Source: Oculatella sp. LEGE 06141 (GTDB lineage Bacteria > Cyanobacteriota > Cyanobacteriia > Elainellales > Elainellaceae). Taken from it: 64,000 bases of DNA. Made by a program: the position numbers and the translations under genes. This document shows positions 1 to 9,340 of the stretch, piece by piece. The first letter of the stretch is position 1. Each line of letters opens with the position of its first letter. The notes under the pieces are model-generated. The model did no database searches. It saw nothing but the letters and a program-made list of their open reading frames with translations, and had not been told where the DNA came from. Location of the stretch: assembly GCF_015207605.1 (NCBI RefSeq), contig NZ_JADEWO010000018.1, forward strand, positions 46,315 through 110,314, given 5' to 3'.

Positions 1-288
1 ATGACCATTGTTGAAGCCTTTGCCACAGGCTTACCAGTGGTTGCCAGCCGATTGGGCAGTACAGCCGAAATTGTTAGAGAAAACCAGTCAGGCTGGCTGT
101 TTCAGCCAGGTGATGCCAATGATTTAAGCCGTGTAGTGCAGCGTGCCTGGTCTAACCCGACCGACTTACAACAGCGCGGATTTTTAGCACGTAAACAATA
201 CGAAGAAGAATATTCTATCGATAAAAATTATTGTGCTACTATCGGTATTTATCAGAAAGCGATCGCTTCCATCAAACCAAAAGTTTGA
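1..288 (+). CDS. GT4-type glycosyltransferase, C-terminal fragment
   Basis: This is the 3' end of a gene that begins before the window, so the first methionine is probably internal. The visible 95 residues contain the E-x7-E-like donor-sugar motif of GT4 enzymes (TIVEAFATGLPVVAS, then GSTAEIV), followed by the GWLFQPGDANDL segment and a helical tail. GT4 enzymes use nucleotide sugars at the cytoplasmic membrane. The following acyltransferase, second GT4 and polyprenyl-phosphate sugar transferase suggest a role in surface polysaccharide assembly. The sugar and acceptor cannot be told from this fragment. Confidence 0.85.
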   Translation: MTIVEAFATGLPVVASRLGSTAEIVRENQSGWLFQPGDANDLSRVVQRAWSNPTDLQQRGFLARKQYEEEYSIDKNYCATIGIYQKAIASIKPKV

Positions 289-554
289 GTATTTAAGCAT
301 ACATTAATCGACGAGCAGACCGCTTGAATCTCTTTAGTTACCTGATGTGTTAGTTATCTAATACCTTAACACCGTCCCTACTTGAAATTCGTTCTCTAAC
401 TATCCGGATTCTACAGTTCTTTTATGAAAAATAAAACGTATCAAGGTTTCAGATTTCGCTATTAGCAATTGAGCCAGAGTGACAGATTTAAAAGCTGCTT
501 ACTTATTGAAGCAATATCTTAGCTGGTTTTTATTGATTGAAACTTTGAGTTGTA

Positions 555-1628
555 ATGCAAACCTTCCCCCAACCCGAGACTCCGCTATCTGCACAACCGC
601 AGATATCAAAATTAAATAACTTTGACTTGCTCAGACTCATTTGTGCCTTTGCTGTGTTTGTGTTTCACATCAACACTCTAACAGGCGAGTTTGAAAGCAT
701 CAACCGGGCGATCGTTTTACTCTCTGGATCGGCTGTCCACATCTTCTTTATCATGAGTGGATTTCTGATCTTTATGAGCTTTGAGCGATCGAAATCACTC
801 AAGGAATACACCATCAAACGGGTTCGCCGGATCTATCCTGCCTATTGCCTCATCATTCTTTTGGCCGCGATCGGTGGTGTTTTCATTTCGACTTTAGCCT
901 GGTCTCAATACTTCACCGATCCGGCTCTTTTTCGCTACTTGGGCTTTAACTTATCGTTTCTCAATTTTGGGCAGTTGACTTTACCCGGTGTCTTCACCGA
1001 AAACCTTAAGCCAATCGTCAACGGCTCTCTATGGACGATTCGTAGTGAGGTCGTTTATTACGCGTTGACTCCAGTGTTTGTTTATCTCTATCGCAGAACA
1101 AACAAGCTGCTCGTCTTTTCTGGAGTGTACTTATTTTCTGTTGTCTACACAGAGGGATTACGCCTCGTTTCTCATCTCACTGGCGATCTCCTGTTCTATA
1201 AACTAGCCATTCAGTTTCCAGGGCAGTTGTCTTATTTTATTTGTGGTGCATTTCTGTATTACTACATCGAATTCTTTAGGAAGCATACCAACAAGTTTTT
1301 ACTGGTTGCAGTTCCTCTGTATGTTGTCAGTTTCTTCCTTCAAATTCGACCACTGCAACCCATTTGTCTCGCCATCATTGTTTTTTACATAGTCTTCCAA
1401 CTACCGTACATTAGCGGCAGCATCAGCAAATTTGGAGATCTATCCTACGGAATCTATATCTTTCACTATCCGCTGATTCAGCTTCTGTATCCCTATTTCA
1501 AGGCCAATCCCTATTTGGCATTTGGCTATGCAACAGTTTTATTGCTAGTAACGTCCTATAGCTGTTGGCATTTGATAGAAAAGCCGTTTCTGTCTCAAAA
1601 ATCTCACTATCGCTTACGATCGGGCTAA
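555..1628 (+). CDS. Acyltransferase family 3 (OafA/YrhL-like) membrane protein
   Basis: A 357-residue multi-pass membrane protein of the acyltransferase-3 family, which O-acetylates or otherwise acylates surface sugars. The N-terminal FDLLRLICAFAVFVFHI segment carries the family's R...FH arrangement, SGFLIF and RVRRIYPAY follow, and a late YGIYIFHYPL and LIEKPFL close the fold. About ten hydrophobic segments are visible, matching the usual length. It lies between two GT4 genes, so the likely substrate is the polysaccharide built by this cluster. The downstream GT4 gene begins about 50 bases after the stop, so co-transcription is likely. Confidence 0.9.
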   Translation: MQTFPQPETPLSAQPQISKLNNFDLLRLICAFAVFVFHINTLTGEFESINRAIVLLSGSAVHIFFIMSGFLIFMSFERSKSLKEYTIKRVRRIYPAYCLIILLAAIGGVFISTLAWSQYFTDPALFRYLGFNLSFLNFGQLTLPGVFTENLKPIVNGSLWTIRSEVVYYALTPVFVYLYRRTNKLLVFSGVYLFSVVYTEGLRLVSHLTGDLLFYKLAIQFPGQLSYFICGAFLYYYIEFFRKHTNKFLLVAVPLYVVSFFLQIRPLQPICLAIIVFYIVFQLPYISGSISKFGDLSYGIYIFHYPLIQLLYPYFKANPYLAFGYATVLLLVTSYSCWHLIEKPFLSQKSHYRLRSG

Positions 1629-1679
1629 TCTTTGGTGACGTTCGTTCGACGGCCTGACTCGTTTAGGAGTTTGTTTCTC

Positions 1680-2879
1680 ATGGGTGATTTCAGCAGAGTA
1701 CTCATTATTGTGGAAAACCTTCCAGTACCGTTCGACCGTCGGGTTTGGATGGAAGCAACCACATTGCAAAAAGCGGGATACCAAGTCTCTGTGATTTCGC
1801 CGCAAGGGAATGGGTTTGATCAAGAGTATGAAGTGCTGGAGGGAGTGCATATCTACCGCCATCCGCTGCCGCCAGAGATTAGCTCTGTTACAGGGTACCT
1901 GCGGGAATACGCTTGGGCAGTAGGGGGAGAGTTTCGCCTGGCCAAGCGGGTTTGGCGAGAACGAGGAGGGTTCGATATTGTTCATGTTTGCAATCCGCCC
2001 GACCTTCTGTTTCTCGTTGCCAGTTGGTTCAAGCTCTTCCATGGCGTTCGCATAGTTTTCGACCATCACGATCTCAGCCCGGAGATGTATGAAGCGAAAT
2101 ATGCGCGCAGAGACATCTTCTATCATGGCTTGCGCTGGGCCGAACGATTAACCTACGCGGTTGCTGATATCGTGATTTCGACGAACGAATCCCACCGCAA
2201 GGTTGCCCTGACCCGTGGGCACAAAAAACCAGAAAGGGTGTTTGTGGTTCGCAGCGCTCCTGATTTGGCGCGGTTCCGTTTGCTGCCGCCAAACCCAATC
2301 TATCGCCAGGGACGCACTCACCTGGTTGGTTACATGGGGGTAATGGGTGAACCAGAAGGGGTCGATTACCTGCTGCGGGCGATCCAATACATTACCCAAA
2401 CAAAGCAGCGTCGAGATATTCATTTCATGCTGATTGGTAGTGGGCCAGCGGTTGAAAAGCTGAAAGCCTTGGCGATCGCTCTGGGATTGAGTGAGTTTGT
2501 CGAATTTACCGGGTTTCAAATGGGTGACTCGCTGCTAGAGCGGCTGTCGAGTTGTGATGTGTGCGTCGAGCCGTCGCCAACCTCTACCTACAACGAAAAC
2601 TGCACGATGAACAAAATCCTGGAATATATGGCGTTAGGCAAACCCATTGTGCAATTTGAGCTGCGAGAGGGACGGCGATCGGCAGAGGATGCGTCGCTTT
2701 ATGCCACACCTAATGATGAGGTGGAACTGGCTGAGAAGATTCTAGAGTTGCTGGACGATCCCGGCTTACGTCAACAAATGGGAGCCAAAGGGCGACACCG
2801 GATGGAAACCCAACTGGAGTGGCGGCACCAGGCTCCAAAACTGCTCGAAGCCTATCAGTCGATCGCCCAAAGGCGATAA
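1680..2879 (+). CDS. GT4-family glycosyltransferase
   Basis: A 399-residue GT-B-fold glycosyltransferase. The N-terminal Rossmann half starts at SRVLIIVENLPVPFDRRVW, a common start for capsule and exopolysaccharide GT4 enzymes. FDHHDLSPEMYE lies in the acceptor half and VGYMGVMGEPEGVDYLLRA opens the donor half, with CVEPSPTSTYNENCTMNKILEYMALGKPIV as donor-binding region (shown in the protein, not spelled as one motif). The open frame extends upstream to a TTG at 1632, but the ATG at 1680 is preferred because AGGAG lies 10 bases before it and the family homology starts there. Specificity unknown. Confidence 0.9.
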   Translation: MGDFSRVLIIVENLPVPFDRRVWMEATTLQKAGYQVSVISPQGNGFDQEYEVLEGVHIYRHPLPPEISSVTGYLREYAWAVGGEFRLAKRVWRERGGFDIVHVCNPPDLLFLVASWFKLFHGVRIVFDHHDLSPEMYEAKYARRDIFYHGLRWAERLTYAVADIVISTNESHRKVALTRGHKKPERVFVVRSAPDLARFRLLPPNPIYRQGRTHLVGYMGVMGEPEGVDYLLRAIQYITQTKQRRDIHFMLIGSGPAVEKLKALAIALGLSEFVEFTGFQMGDSLLERLSSCDVCVEPSPTSTYNENCTMNKILEYMALGKPIVQFELREGRRSAEDASLYATPNDEVELAEKILELLDDPGLRQQMGAKGRHRMETQLEWRHQAPKLLEAYQSIAQRR

Positions 2880-3314
2880 GCGGGCTTTACTCTGTTGCTG
2901 CAGATTGCGATCGCTTAAACCCTCTGATTAACCCAACGCAACCTGTCGCCTAGAGTACGTTTTCATCCTATGAGATCTATCAAAGTAGGTAAATTCGCCA
3001 TGTTAGTCAGGCCGCTCTTTCTCAGTAAAACCACTGTATTGTTAAATATTACTGAGGAAACCGCTCATCGGGAACAAAATGCGCCTATCAGTAAATCGAA
3101 GAGGTTCAGGGGACTTTCTCAATTTATCGCCATCGCCAGGTGAAACCCAGTACTTTCACCCGACTTTCATGCCTTAATGTTTGGTAAAAAGCGTCGTCCT
3201 GGCAACGTCAACGTTTTACCCCTGACCCGATGAATCACCAAGTTTTGTCTTGCTTCGTTCATTACCGTTGACGTTGTCCTCGACCGAATGCAACTTTCGA
3301 TAGGAACCTAAAGG
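2880..3314. other. Intergenic region with a long-armed inverted repeat
   Basis: No coding frame is convincing here. The notable element is an inverted repeat: GGCAACGTCAACG at 3201-3213 and CGTTGACGTTGTC at 3266-3278 match at 12 of 13 positions across a 52-base loop, and end about 36 bases before the next start codon. It may be a leader structure or operator for the sugar transferase gene. No clear -35/-10 pair was identified. Confidence 0.5.
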
Positions 3315-4745
3315 ATGGCACCCAATATCTCGGAAGTAGGCTCTAAGCCAGATTTACGTTCACCTTCCTTCGCGGGACTGCGGCGGGGAACGACCGTAGG
3401 ATGGCTTCGCGTCCTGGTTCTCGCTGTAGTAGATTCCCTGCTGTTAGCTTTGGCCTGGATGATGGCTGAATCCCTGGGAACTCAAACTACATCCTTTTGG
3501 AGTACTCGCCAAGAGCCAACCTCACTGTTCCCTATTGTTGGCATTTCCATCGGTATTATTGCCGCCAGAGGATTATATAAACCGGGGGAAAAACGGCGCG
3601 ATTACCTGGGGCTATTCAAGGCGATTACGCTAGCGGACGCCCTCTTGCTGCTCACCGCCTATTTCTATGCCCCCGACCAGTTTGTGTCGCGATCGCATTT
3701 TGTGCTGTTTTGGCTATTCAGTATTCTGCTAACGTGGGTTGGCCGCTGCGTTGTCGATATCACCACAGAACAACTGCGCTCGAATGGCGCAATCCGCTAT
3801 CCGGCTTATCTCATCTCTGATCCCCAATATGTAGAACCCTGTGTCAGTTTAATTGAACGAGAAAATCGATACAACATTTTAGGTGTGGTTGATGCCCGTG
3901 CGCTCGATCGCAATCGGCGAGAGGCCACCTTTGCCTCGATTCGCGGCTTGGGTATCGTTGAAGCGTTTGTCTCCTGGGATGCCATCAAGAACCGCTTGTT
4001 CCTCTGCTGGCATTTTCAAACCGCAGGCATTACCCTCCACGTGCTGCCCATCGGCATCGAGCCGCTGTTTAAAGGATCAGAGTTTTGGATGATTGGCGGC
4101 TCGCCCTCGCTGACCTTTCCCCCTCCCGTGATTACGGGCATTGATTTTGGGGTGAAGCGTGCCTTCGATTTCTGCTGTGCTGCTCTGATCTTAATCCTGG
4201 CCTTTCCGCTCTATCTGGCGATCGCCATTCTAATTAAACTGGACTCACCAGGCCCCATCTTTTACAAACAAACCCGGATTGGTCTACACGGCAAACCGTT
4301 CAAGGCATGGAAGTTTCGCACAATGGTGGCTAATGCCCACAAGTTGCAAAAGGAACTGGAAGCCTTTAACGAGATGAAAGACGGGGTGATGTTTAAGATG
4401 AAAGACGACCCGCGCATTACTCGTGTTGGCAAGTTTTTAAGACAATACAGCTTGGATGAACTGCCGCAAATCTTCAATGTCTTGTTTGGAGAAATGAGCC
4501 TGGTTGGGCCACGTCCCTTCCCAACCCGAGATGTGAAGCGGTTTGCCGAACACCACTTTATTCGCCATGAAGTGCTACCTGGCATTACTGGACTCTGGCA
4601 GGTGTCTGGCCGCTCAGACGTAACAGATTTTGATCAGGTGATTCACCTCGACCTGACCTACATTGAGAACTGGTCGGTCTGGCTCGACCTCAAAATCCTG
4701 ATTCAAACGGTTCGCGTTGTTTTAAACAAGACAGGAGCGTACTAA
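3315..4745 (+). CDS. Polyprenyl-phosphate sugar-1-phosphate transferase (exopolysaccharide initiation)
   Basis: A 476-residue enzyme of the WbaP/WcaJ/CpsE type, which moves a sugar-1-phosphate onto undecaprenyl phosphate to start a repeat unit. Four or five hydrophobic segments occupy residues 30-145, then a soluble domain, another membrane segment near 280-305, and the catalytic bacterial sugar transferase domain. Visible signatures are GPIFYKQTRIG, KFRTM, SLDELPQIFNVL, MSLVGPRP and PGITGLWQVSGRSD. Length and order match the family. Its placement after acyltransferase and GT genes supports surface polysaccharide synthesis. The first transferred sugar (glucose or galactose phosphate) cannot be decided. 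Confidence 0.93.
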   Translation: MAPNISEVGSKPDLRSPSFAGLRRGTTVGWLRVLVLAVVDSLLLALAWMMAESLGTQTTSFWSTRQEPTSLFPIVGISIGIIAARGLYKPGEKRRDYLGLFKAITLADALLLLTAYFYAPDQFVSRSHFVLFWLFSILLTWVGRCVVDITTEQLRSNGAIRYPAYLISDPQYVEPCVSLIERENRYNILGVVDARALDRNRREATFASIRGLGIVEAFVSWDAIKNRLFLCWHFQTAGITLHVLPIGIEPLFKGSEFWMIGGSPSLTFPPPVITGIDFGVKRAFDFCCAALILILAFPLYLAIAILIKLDSPGPIFYKQTRIGLHGKPFKAWKFRTMVANAHKLQKELEAFNEMKDGVMFKMKDDPRITRVGKFLRQYSLDELPQIFNVLFGEMSLVGPRPFPTRDVKRFAEHHFIRHEVLPGITGLWQVSGRSDVTDFDQVIHLDLTYIENWSVWLDLKILIQTVRVVLNKTGAY

Positions 4746-4774
4746 AGGGTGGCCTGAAAAAGGGTGGCCTGAAA
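4744..4774 (+). repeat. 15-bp tandem duplication over a stop codon
   Basis: AAAGGGTGGCCTGAAA occurs at 4744-4759 and again at 4759-4774, a direct repeat with 15-base period beginning inside the stop codon of the sugar transferase gene. It looks like a recent slippage duplication. No hairpin or T-run is associated with it. Confidence 0.7.
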
Positions 4775-4889
4775 TCAATTGCCCATAGTACGGAAATTAC
4801 TGAACAATTGCACTAACCTTTTTTAGACTAATTGCACTACCATTAACTCAATTTTCTGTTCTACGGATCTCCGACCTCGACTAACTGCT

Positions 4890-6248
4890 ATGACTAAACC
4901 CATCGACGAACAGGACTACTCTGCTGAATCAGATTCATTTAACTTGTACTATTCCAAGTTTTTGGGTTCTCGAAGCGAGCCAGCAAGTCTAACGAGTTTA
5001 AATAGTAGTCCGACGGCTGCGATCGCTGGGGAAGTGCCATCCCCCAAAGTGTATCTAAACCGACCCAGTTTGCTGGCTAGAAACAGTTTGGTGGGTGCGG
5101 GCAGCTTAGTCGCAACCTTGGCCGTTGGGTTTGTTTTAACCGATGGTGCCAGCAGCCAGTTGCCATCGCAAGCGGCAAATCCGGTTGCTCAACCTCAGCC
5201 CGACATCAAGGTGGCCGACAACAACTCGGCCACACGAACCGCTGAGTTACTGCCAGTACCCACCTCTCCTGAGCCGATTGTGGTACCCAAGTCCACAGCG
5301 GCACGGCGACCCATGCGAGAGGTGCTGGCGGAACGGCTGAGCAAACTGCAAGCAGCAGACGAAACCCGTTTGAATCAAGAACAGGCTCAGATGCAGCGAA
5401 CGGCGATCGCCGACCGCAACCAGGAATTTAACCGCAGGCTTCAGCTTCGAGCGCAAGCCCAGCAGCAACAGGCTCTTGCGGCAGCAAATGCTGCGAGTCA
5501 GGCCACCGTAGCTTCGACGGCTGCGCCTCAGGCGGGTGGTGCCCCATCTGCTATCTTATCGGCCACATCTAGCCATTCAGCTCCAGCGAGTGCAACCTCG
5601 CCTCAGCCGCAACAGGGTACGTCTACCCCTATCCTCTCTGCTATGGCAGGATCAGAGTCAGCCGCAGCTTCCAGTGCGATCGCCCCCCATTCTGAAGCGG
5701 GACACACAAGCCAAGCCCATCGGCTAGAACTCGACTCAAGCGTAGCGATAGAGGGGTATGACCTATCTGTCTTTAACCCAACCATGCTTGAGTTCACCAA
5801 CGAACAGAACCCGGCGGTGGCCGTGGCCAGCCCTCAGCCTGCGGAGCCGCAAGCCGCCCCTGCTAGCTCGGGTTCTGAAGAAGCTGTCGCTCCAGCAAGC
5901 AACCCACATGCGGTTCGGACTCTGCAAGGGCGCGGCATTCAAGACTATCTGGAGTTACCTCAACGGCTTTCTGAGGACGATCGCTCTACCCTGCCAGCGA
6001 TTCTACCCTTGTCGCAACGAGCTGCTGCCGAAGCGGGAACGGTAGATTATCTCAACCAGTTTCTCGTTTTTCACCTGTCCCCGGCTGAATATCAAAAGCT
6101 GTGGGGTGCGAAGCGGTTTAACACTGTTTCTAAAACCATGCCAACCTACGGCGTGATCGATTATCAGCGGCGAGTGGTCATTGTGCCTTCAGCCTCAACC
6201 GCCACCGTAGCGCATGATGCCACTGCTCCTGCGGCTAATGTGCAGTAA
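4890..6248 (+). CDS. Unknown protein with one membrane anchor and Ala/Gln/Pro-rich body
   Basis: A 452-residue protein of no recognised family. An acidic N-terminal stretch is followed by one hydrophobic segment at about residues 67-86 (VGAGSLVATLAVGFVLTD), then a long low-complexity region rich in Ala, Gln, Ser and Pro. A Q/R-rich stretch likely to be helical lies near residues 150-200. The C-terminal 100 residues are more ordered (DYLELPQRL, then a segment ending in VIDYQRRVVIV). It is probably anchored with a periplasmic body. Position after the polysaccharide genes suggests an envelope role, but that is inference only. Confidence 0.75.
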   Translation: MTKPIDEQDYSAESDSFNLYYSKFLGSRSEPASLTSLNSSPTAAIAGEVPSPKVYLNRPSLLARNSLVGAGSLVATLAVGFVLTDGASSQLPSQAANPVAQPQPDIKVADNNSATRTAELLPVPTSPEPIVVPKSTAARRPMREVLAERLSKLQAADETRLNQEQAQMQRTAIADRNQEFNRRLQLRAQAQQQQALAAANAASQATVASTAAPQAGGAPSAILSATSSHSAPASATSPQPQQGTSTPILSAMAGSESAAASSAIAPHSEAGHTSQAHRLELDSSVAIEGYDLSVFNPTMLEFTNEQNPAVAVASPQPAEPQAAPASSGSEEAVAPASNPHAVRTLQGRGIQDYLELPQRLSEDDRSTLPAILPLSQRAAAEAGTVDYLNQFLVFHLSPAEYQKLWGAKRFNTVSKTMPTYGVIDYQRRVVIVPSASTATVAHDATAPAANVQ

Positions 6249-6304
6249 TGCTCGGCACAAACCCACCTTCCAATAGCAGCAGAATGGCGACGCAGTCATC
6301 TGGA

Positions 6305-7447
6305 TTAGATCCAGGGTTCATCGTCATCATCGTCGTCTACGGCTGATGGCTCAGCCTCGGTTACAGTTGCCTGATTCGTGACCGCTAAGGGTGGTTCTGA
6401 GGTCGGTTCTGGATTGGGATCGGCCTCCCGATCGATTTCTTCCAGAATCCAGGGATCATCATCCAGAACGAAGGGATTAGCAGCAAAGGGATCGGGTTGA
6501 GGTGGGGGTGGCTCACTGATGAGCGAGGACGGTGGCTCTAATGGAGGCTCTGGACTGGGAGTAACGTCTCGCTCAAAGATTTCTTCGGCGTGAACCGTTA
6601 GGGTTTGAATGCCTTCTTCGACCTGTCTGTTGAGCAGGTGTGTCCGTTCTCTTACCTGTTCGGTAAAGTCCTGACTGCTCTCTTTGGCGCGTTTTGCCAG
6701 CGTTTGTGCGTCTTCCTGTAACTGTTCGTTGAGGGTGTGCAGTCGCTCTTTTGCTTGCTGCGATAGCCGTTGGGCTTGCTCTCTGGCACGTTCAGCCAGC
6801 GTTTGAAACTGCCCTTTCGCTTGTTCGGTTCTCGTTTGAGCATCCTGAGCGATCGCCTGTAGCTCTTGCAACGTTTGCTGTTTCAGATGCAGGTAATCGT
6901 CTTTCAAAGCGGCTCTGGCTTTGTTGAGCTTTTGCTGTAGCCCTTCACTAAACACAGTGAACGTTTGCACGGATGACTCTGCCACCAACAGGCGCGATCG
7001 CCCAATGCTGCTAATCTGGTCTGGCGGCAGTTGGTAAATGTCACCCGCAATACCGCTCCAGCCATTAGACAGGAAAAGATACTGAGTAATTTCTCCGGTT
7101 TGCACGTTAAACAGGCAATCGGTGATTTTTCCCAACTGGTTACCCGCATCACTCCACAGGTCGCGATTTAACAGAGATTCGAGCTGTCGCACCTTGCCAG
7201 CATCCGTTTCTTCGGGCTGAGAGTGGGTCAATACACCGTTTGCTCCAAGTGCCTCGATTTGCGCCAGCTTAAACGCGGTTTTTTTAGCACCCATCAAGCC
7301 CGATTTACAAATGAATCCCAACACACGGTGCGCCTGTGGGTACATCCACAGCACCTCAACTCGCCCCAACTCCTCTAAGGTGGTGCGATCCAGCACGAGT
7401 TGATTGATCAAGTCGCTTTGTCGAATAACCTCTGGTCGAATCGCCAT
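6305..7447 (-). CDS. PRC-barrel protein with long coiled coil
   Basis: A 380-residue protein. The N-terminal part reads as two PRC-barrel-like units (RQSDLINQLVLD...GRVEVLWMYP and LLNRDLWSDAGNQLGKITD), small beta domains often used as scaffolds. A long heptad-like region rich in Q, E, A and R follows, with repeated AKERLHTLNEQLQEDAQTL-like units, then a Pro-rich acidic tail ending in a run of aspartates and EPWI. The frame extends to 7516, but the start at 7447 is chosen because AGGAGG lies 12 bases upstream and the PRC domain begins there. Cyanobacterial PRC proteins like this are common; the function is not established. Confidence 0.85.
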   Translation of the reverse strand: MAIRPEVIRQSDLINQLVLDRTTLEELGRVEVLWMYPQAHRVLGFICKSGLMGAKKTAFKLAQIEALGANGVLTHSQPEETDAGKVRQLESLLNRDLWSDAGNQLGKITDCLFNVQTGEITQYLFLSNGWSGIAGDIYQLPPDQISSIGRSRLLVAESSVQTFTVFSEGLQQKLNKARAALKDDYLHLKQQTLQELQAIAQDAQTRTEQAKGQFQTLAERAREQAQRLSQQAKERLHTLNEQLQEDAQTLAKRAKESSQDFTEQVRERTHLLNRQVEEGIQTLTVHAEEIFERDVTPSPEPPLEPPSSLISEPPPPQPDPFAANPFVLDDDPWILEEIDREADPNPEPTSEPPLAVTNQATVTEAEPSAVDDDDDDEPWI

Positions 7448-7587
7448 TTGACTTGTCGCCCTCCTGGTGGCACGATATCTATTTCCAGAATATCGGCTGA
7501 CGATTGGGCATGCCAAAAGGACTGGCGATCGCGACTATTTTTGTCTGCCGATCGCCACTCAATTGCCAATTAATGCCAATCGACCAA

Positions 7588-8172
7588 TCAATAGGTATAG
7601 CTTCTCATGCCTCTGACATGGGCCACATAACGCTGCAAAATTGAAAAGCTGTATTCGGCAATACTGGGGTAACGGCGGCCTGCATAAAACTCTGGTGCCG
7701 TGGAGGTGTAGTTTTGGGGATTGCCGCTATACCAACGGGAAGCAACCTGGCGAATGGCGATCGTCACATCTCCACCGCTAGTAGCCCATGCGTCTTGCCA
7801 ATATTGGTTCAGCTTATAGTCAATCACCTGAAGCTGAATGTCTGGACTGTTCAAAAAGTCAGCTTGGGAAATGGAATGCCCCAACGCCTCTCGCGTCCAA
7901 CTAGCCACGTTAGCAGGCATAACTTGACCATAGCCAAGCGCTCCTGAGTAGGGATTAACAGCCCGAAAATTGCTGCTGCTCTCTTGCCCAATAATGGCAC
8001 GGCGCAACGCTACCAAATGATCTGACAAAGTGACATACTCTTGCGAATTGCTAGCCACCTCAGCCTGAGCGATCGACGGATTCATCGATAGAGCCAACCC
8101 AACTCCAAGCATGCCGCTGATGAGTGCTGAAGTTAAAGTTCTTGAGCAACGGAGCGCTTTCGTAATCACCAT
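7588..8172 (-). CDS. Exported lytic transglycosylase-like (SLT) protein
   Basis: A 194-residue protein with an N-terminal signal peptide (about residues 1-37, ending near IAQAEVAS). An SLT/lysozyme-like domain follows: IIGQESSSNFRAVNPYSG contains the probable catalytic glutamate, and ALGYGQVMPANVASW is the GxGQVMP signature of soluble lytic transglycosylases. These enzymes cleave peptidoglycan between MurNAc and GlcNAc. It is short for the family, carrying only the catalytic domain. Transcribed divergently from the glycine-zipper gene at 8552. Confidence 0.85.
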   Translation of the reverse strand: MVITKALRCSRTLTSALISGMLGVGLALSMNPSIAQAEVASNSQEYVTLSDHLVALRRAIIGQESSSNFRAVNPYSGALGYGQVMPANVASWTREALGHSISQADFLNSPDIQLQVIDYKLNQYWQDAWATSGGDVTIAIRQVASRWYSGNPQNYTSTAPEFYAGRRYPSIAEYSFSILQRYVAHVRGMRSYTY

Positions 8173-8551
8173 TAAAGATTTGTCCTAATCAAAAACACAA
8201 CAGGCTAAGAAACGGTATGAGCGGTAAGTTCCGTTCAAAGCTTTCCTACAATGCCCGTCTCTGTGAATTAGGTGGACAGTAAATTTACGGATCTTACGGA
8301 ATTTATACGGAGTAGTAGTTTATTAGAAGCGTCGTAATACTGGGTTTCGTTACTCAAACTTTGCTGTTTTTTACAAAAAATTAATTTAGCTGTCGTAAAG
8401 CCTTAAAAAACCGCGCATGAGTGGCTGGTATCTTAATAATTGGTTACCCTAGAACTAGCAAACTACCTAGAAATCAAGGAAGAAATCAAGGAGATCCTTA
8501 CAGCCCCTGCTCCTGCTTTCAACGTTGACGAACTCTTTAGGAGAGCAAACA
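8173..8551. other. Divergent intergenic region
   Basis: A 379-base AT-rich spacer between divergent genes, expected to hold both promoters. Several near-repeats of TTACGGA occur around 8285-8315 (TTTACGGATC, CTTACGGAAT, TATACGGAGT). A ribosome-binding AGGAG at 8539-8543 sets the start of the next gene. No confident promoter hexamers were assigned. Confidence 0.4.
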
Positions 8552-8929
8552 ATGAAAGATATTTTGAAAGGCGCAATTCTCCCAGGTCTACTGGCAACTG
8601 GCCTGGTTGGAACCAACATGCTGGTCGCACAACCGGCTCAGGCAAATGATTTGTTGCGCGATATTGGTATTGGTGCGGCGGCGGGTGCTGTTTCTGGAAC
8701 GATCACCAATAACGATTCCCTGTTAGAGAATGCGATCGACGGTGCTGCCGCTGGTGCCGCTGTGAATACGGTCAATCGCAACTCCGATAACCGCAACCTT
8801 GGCCGAGATGCCGGGGTGGGCGCGGCAGGCGGTGCTGCCTCTGGAATCATCCGCGATAACGACGTTCCAATCGATAATGCTATCAATGGAGCAGCAGCGG
8901 GTGCAGCCATTCACCTATTGAGAGATTAG
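8552..8929 (+). CDS. Exported glycine-zipper-like protein with internal duplication
   Basis: A 125-residue protein with a signal peptide (MKDILKG, then a hydrophobic core, cleavage near AQPAQA-ND). The mature part contains two similar units of about 43 residues: LLRDIGIGAAAGAVSGTI...AIDGAAAGAAVNTV and LGRDAGVGAAGGAASGII...AINGAAAGAAIHLL. The GAAAGA spacing resembles glycine zippers of outer-membrane lipoproteins and channel-like proteins, but there is no lipobox. The ATG at 8552 with AGGAG 8 bases upstream is chosen over an in-frame TTG at 8525. Function unknown; envelope location inferred. Confidence 0.8.
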   Translation: MKDILKGAILPGLLATGLVGTNMLVAQPAQANDLLRDIGIGAAAGAVSGTITNNDSLLENAIDGAAAGAAVNTVNRNSDNRNLGRDAGVGAAGGAASGIIRDNDVPIDNAINGAAAGAAIHLLRD

Positions 8930-9030
8930 CAGCGTACTCGTTTCGGGTAGCGATCGCTCAGCAGTTCAATAGGTTTAAGGCTCCTCAGCTCAGGCAAATC
9001 TCAGGTAAATAAGCCACTGCAGTTTTCTGA

Positions 9031-9060
9031 AAATCCCCTAGAATTCTCTGGGGGATTTTT
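9031..9060 (+). terminator. Rho-independent terminator
   Basis: AAATCCCC at 9031-9038 pairs with GGGGATTT at 9051-9058 around a short loop and runs into a T-tract. It lies about 100 bases after the glycine-zipper gene and is its likely terminator. The arms are symmetric enough that it could also act weakly on the other strand. Confidence 0.75.
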
Positions 9061-9131
9061 CATTGCCCCCTAACTTTGGGAATACTGATCGCAGGAGCAT
9101 CGCTTCATAGATACGACCGCCATTGAAAAAA

Positions 9132-9170
9132 GCTCATCCAAAATGCTCATCCAAAATGCTCACCCAAGGC
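9132..9170 (+). repeat. Three 13-bp direct repeats
   Basis: GCTCATCCAAAAT occurs at 9132-9144 and 9145-9157, and a degenerate third copy (GCTCACCCAAGGC) at 9158-9170. It lies in the 411-base gap between the glycine-zipper gene and the next small gene. No function is apparent; slippage is the simplest origin. Confidence 0.7.
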
Positions 9171-9340
9171 AGTGGCGATTGTTGAGCTAATTCGGGTTAG
9201 TGTGGCTAATGGTTGCATCTGCCAAGACACGCGCTAGAACAGATGAGTGTGTCGCAGAAATTATTTAAACAGCGTTAGTTGTAGAAAAACTAAGATATCC
9301 ATACTTCCAAGAACTAGCTTGACGTAAATTAGCATCTCCT

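Noticed and set aside
1614..2126. A 170-codon minus-strand frame inside the GT4 gene
   Set aside because: It lies wholly across a well-supported glycosyltransferase and shows no family features; it is a shadow frame.
8440..8649. Frame overlapping the start of the glycine-zipper gene
   Set aside because: It runs out of frame through a gene with a signal peptide and a good ribosome-binding site; its own composition is not protein-like at the 3' end.
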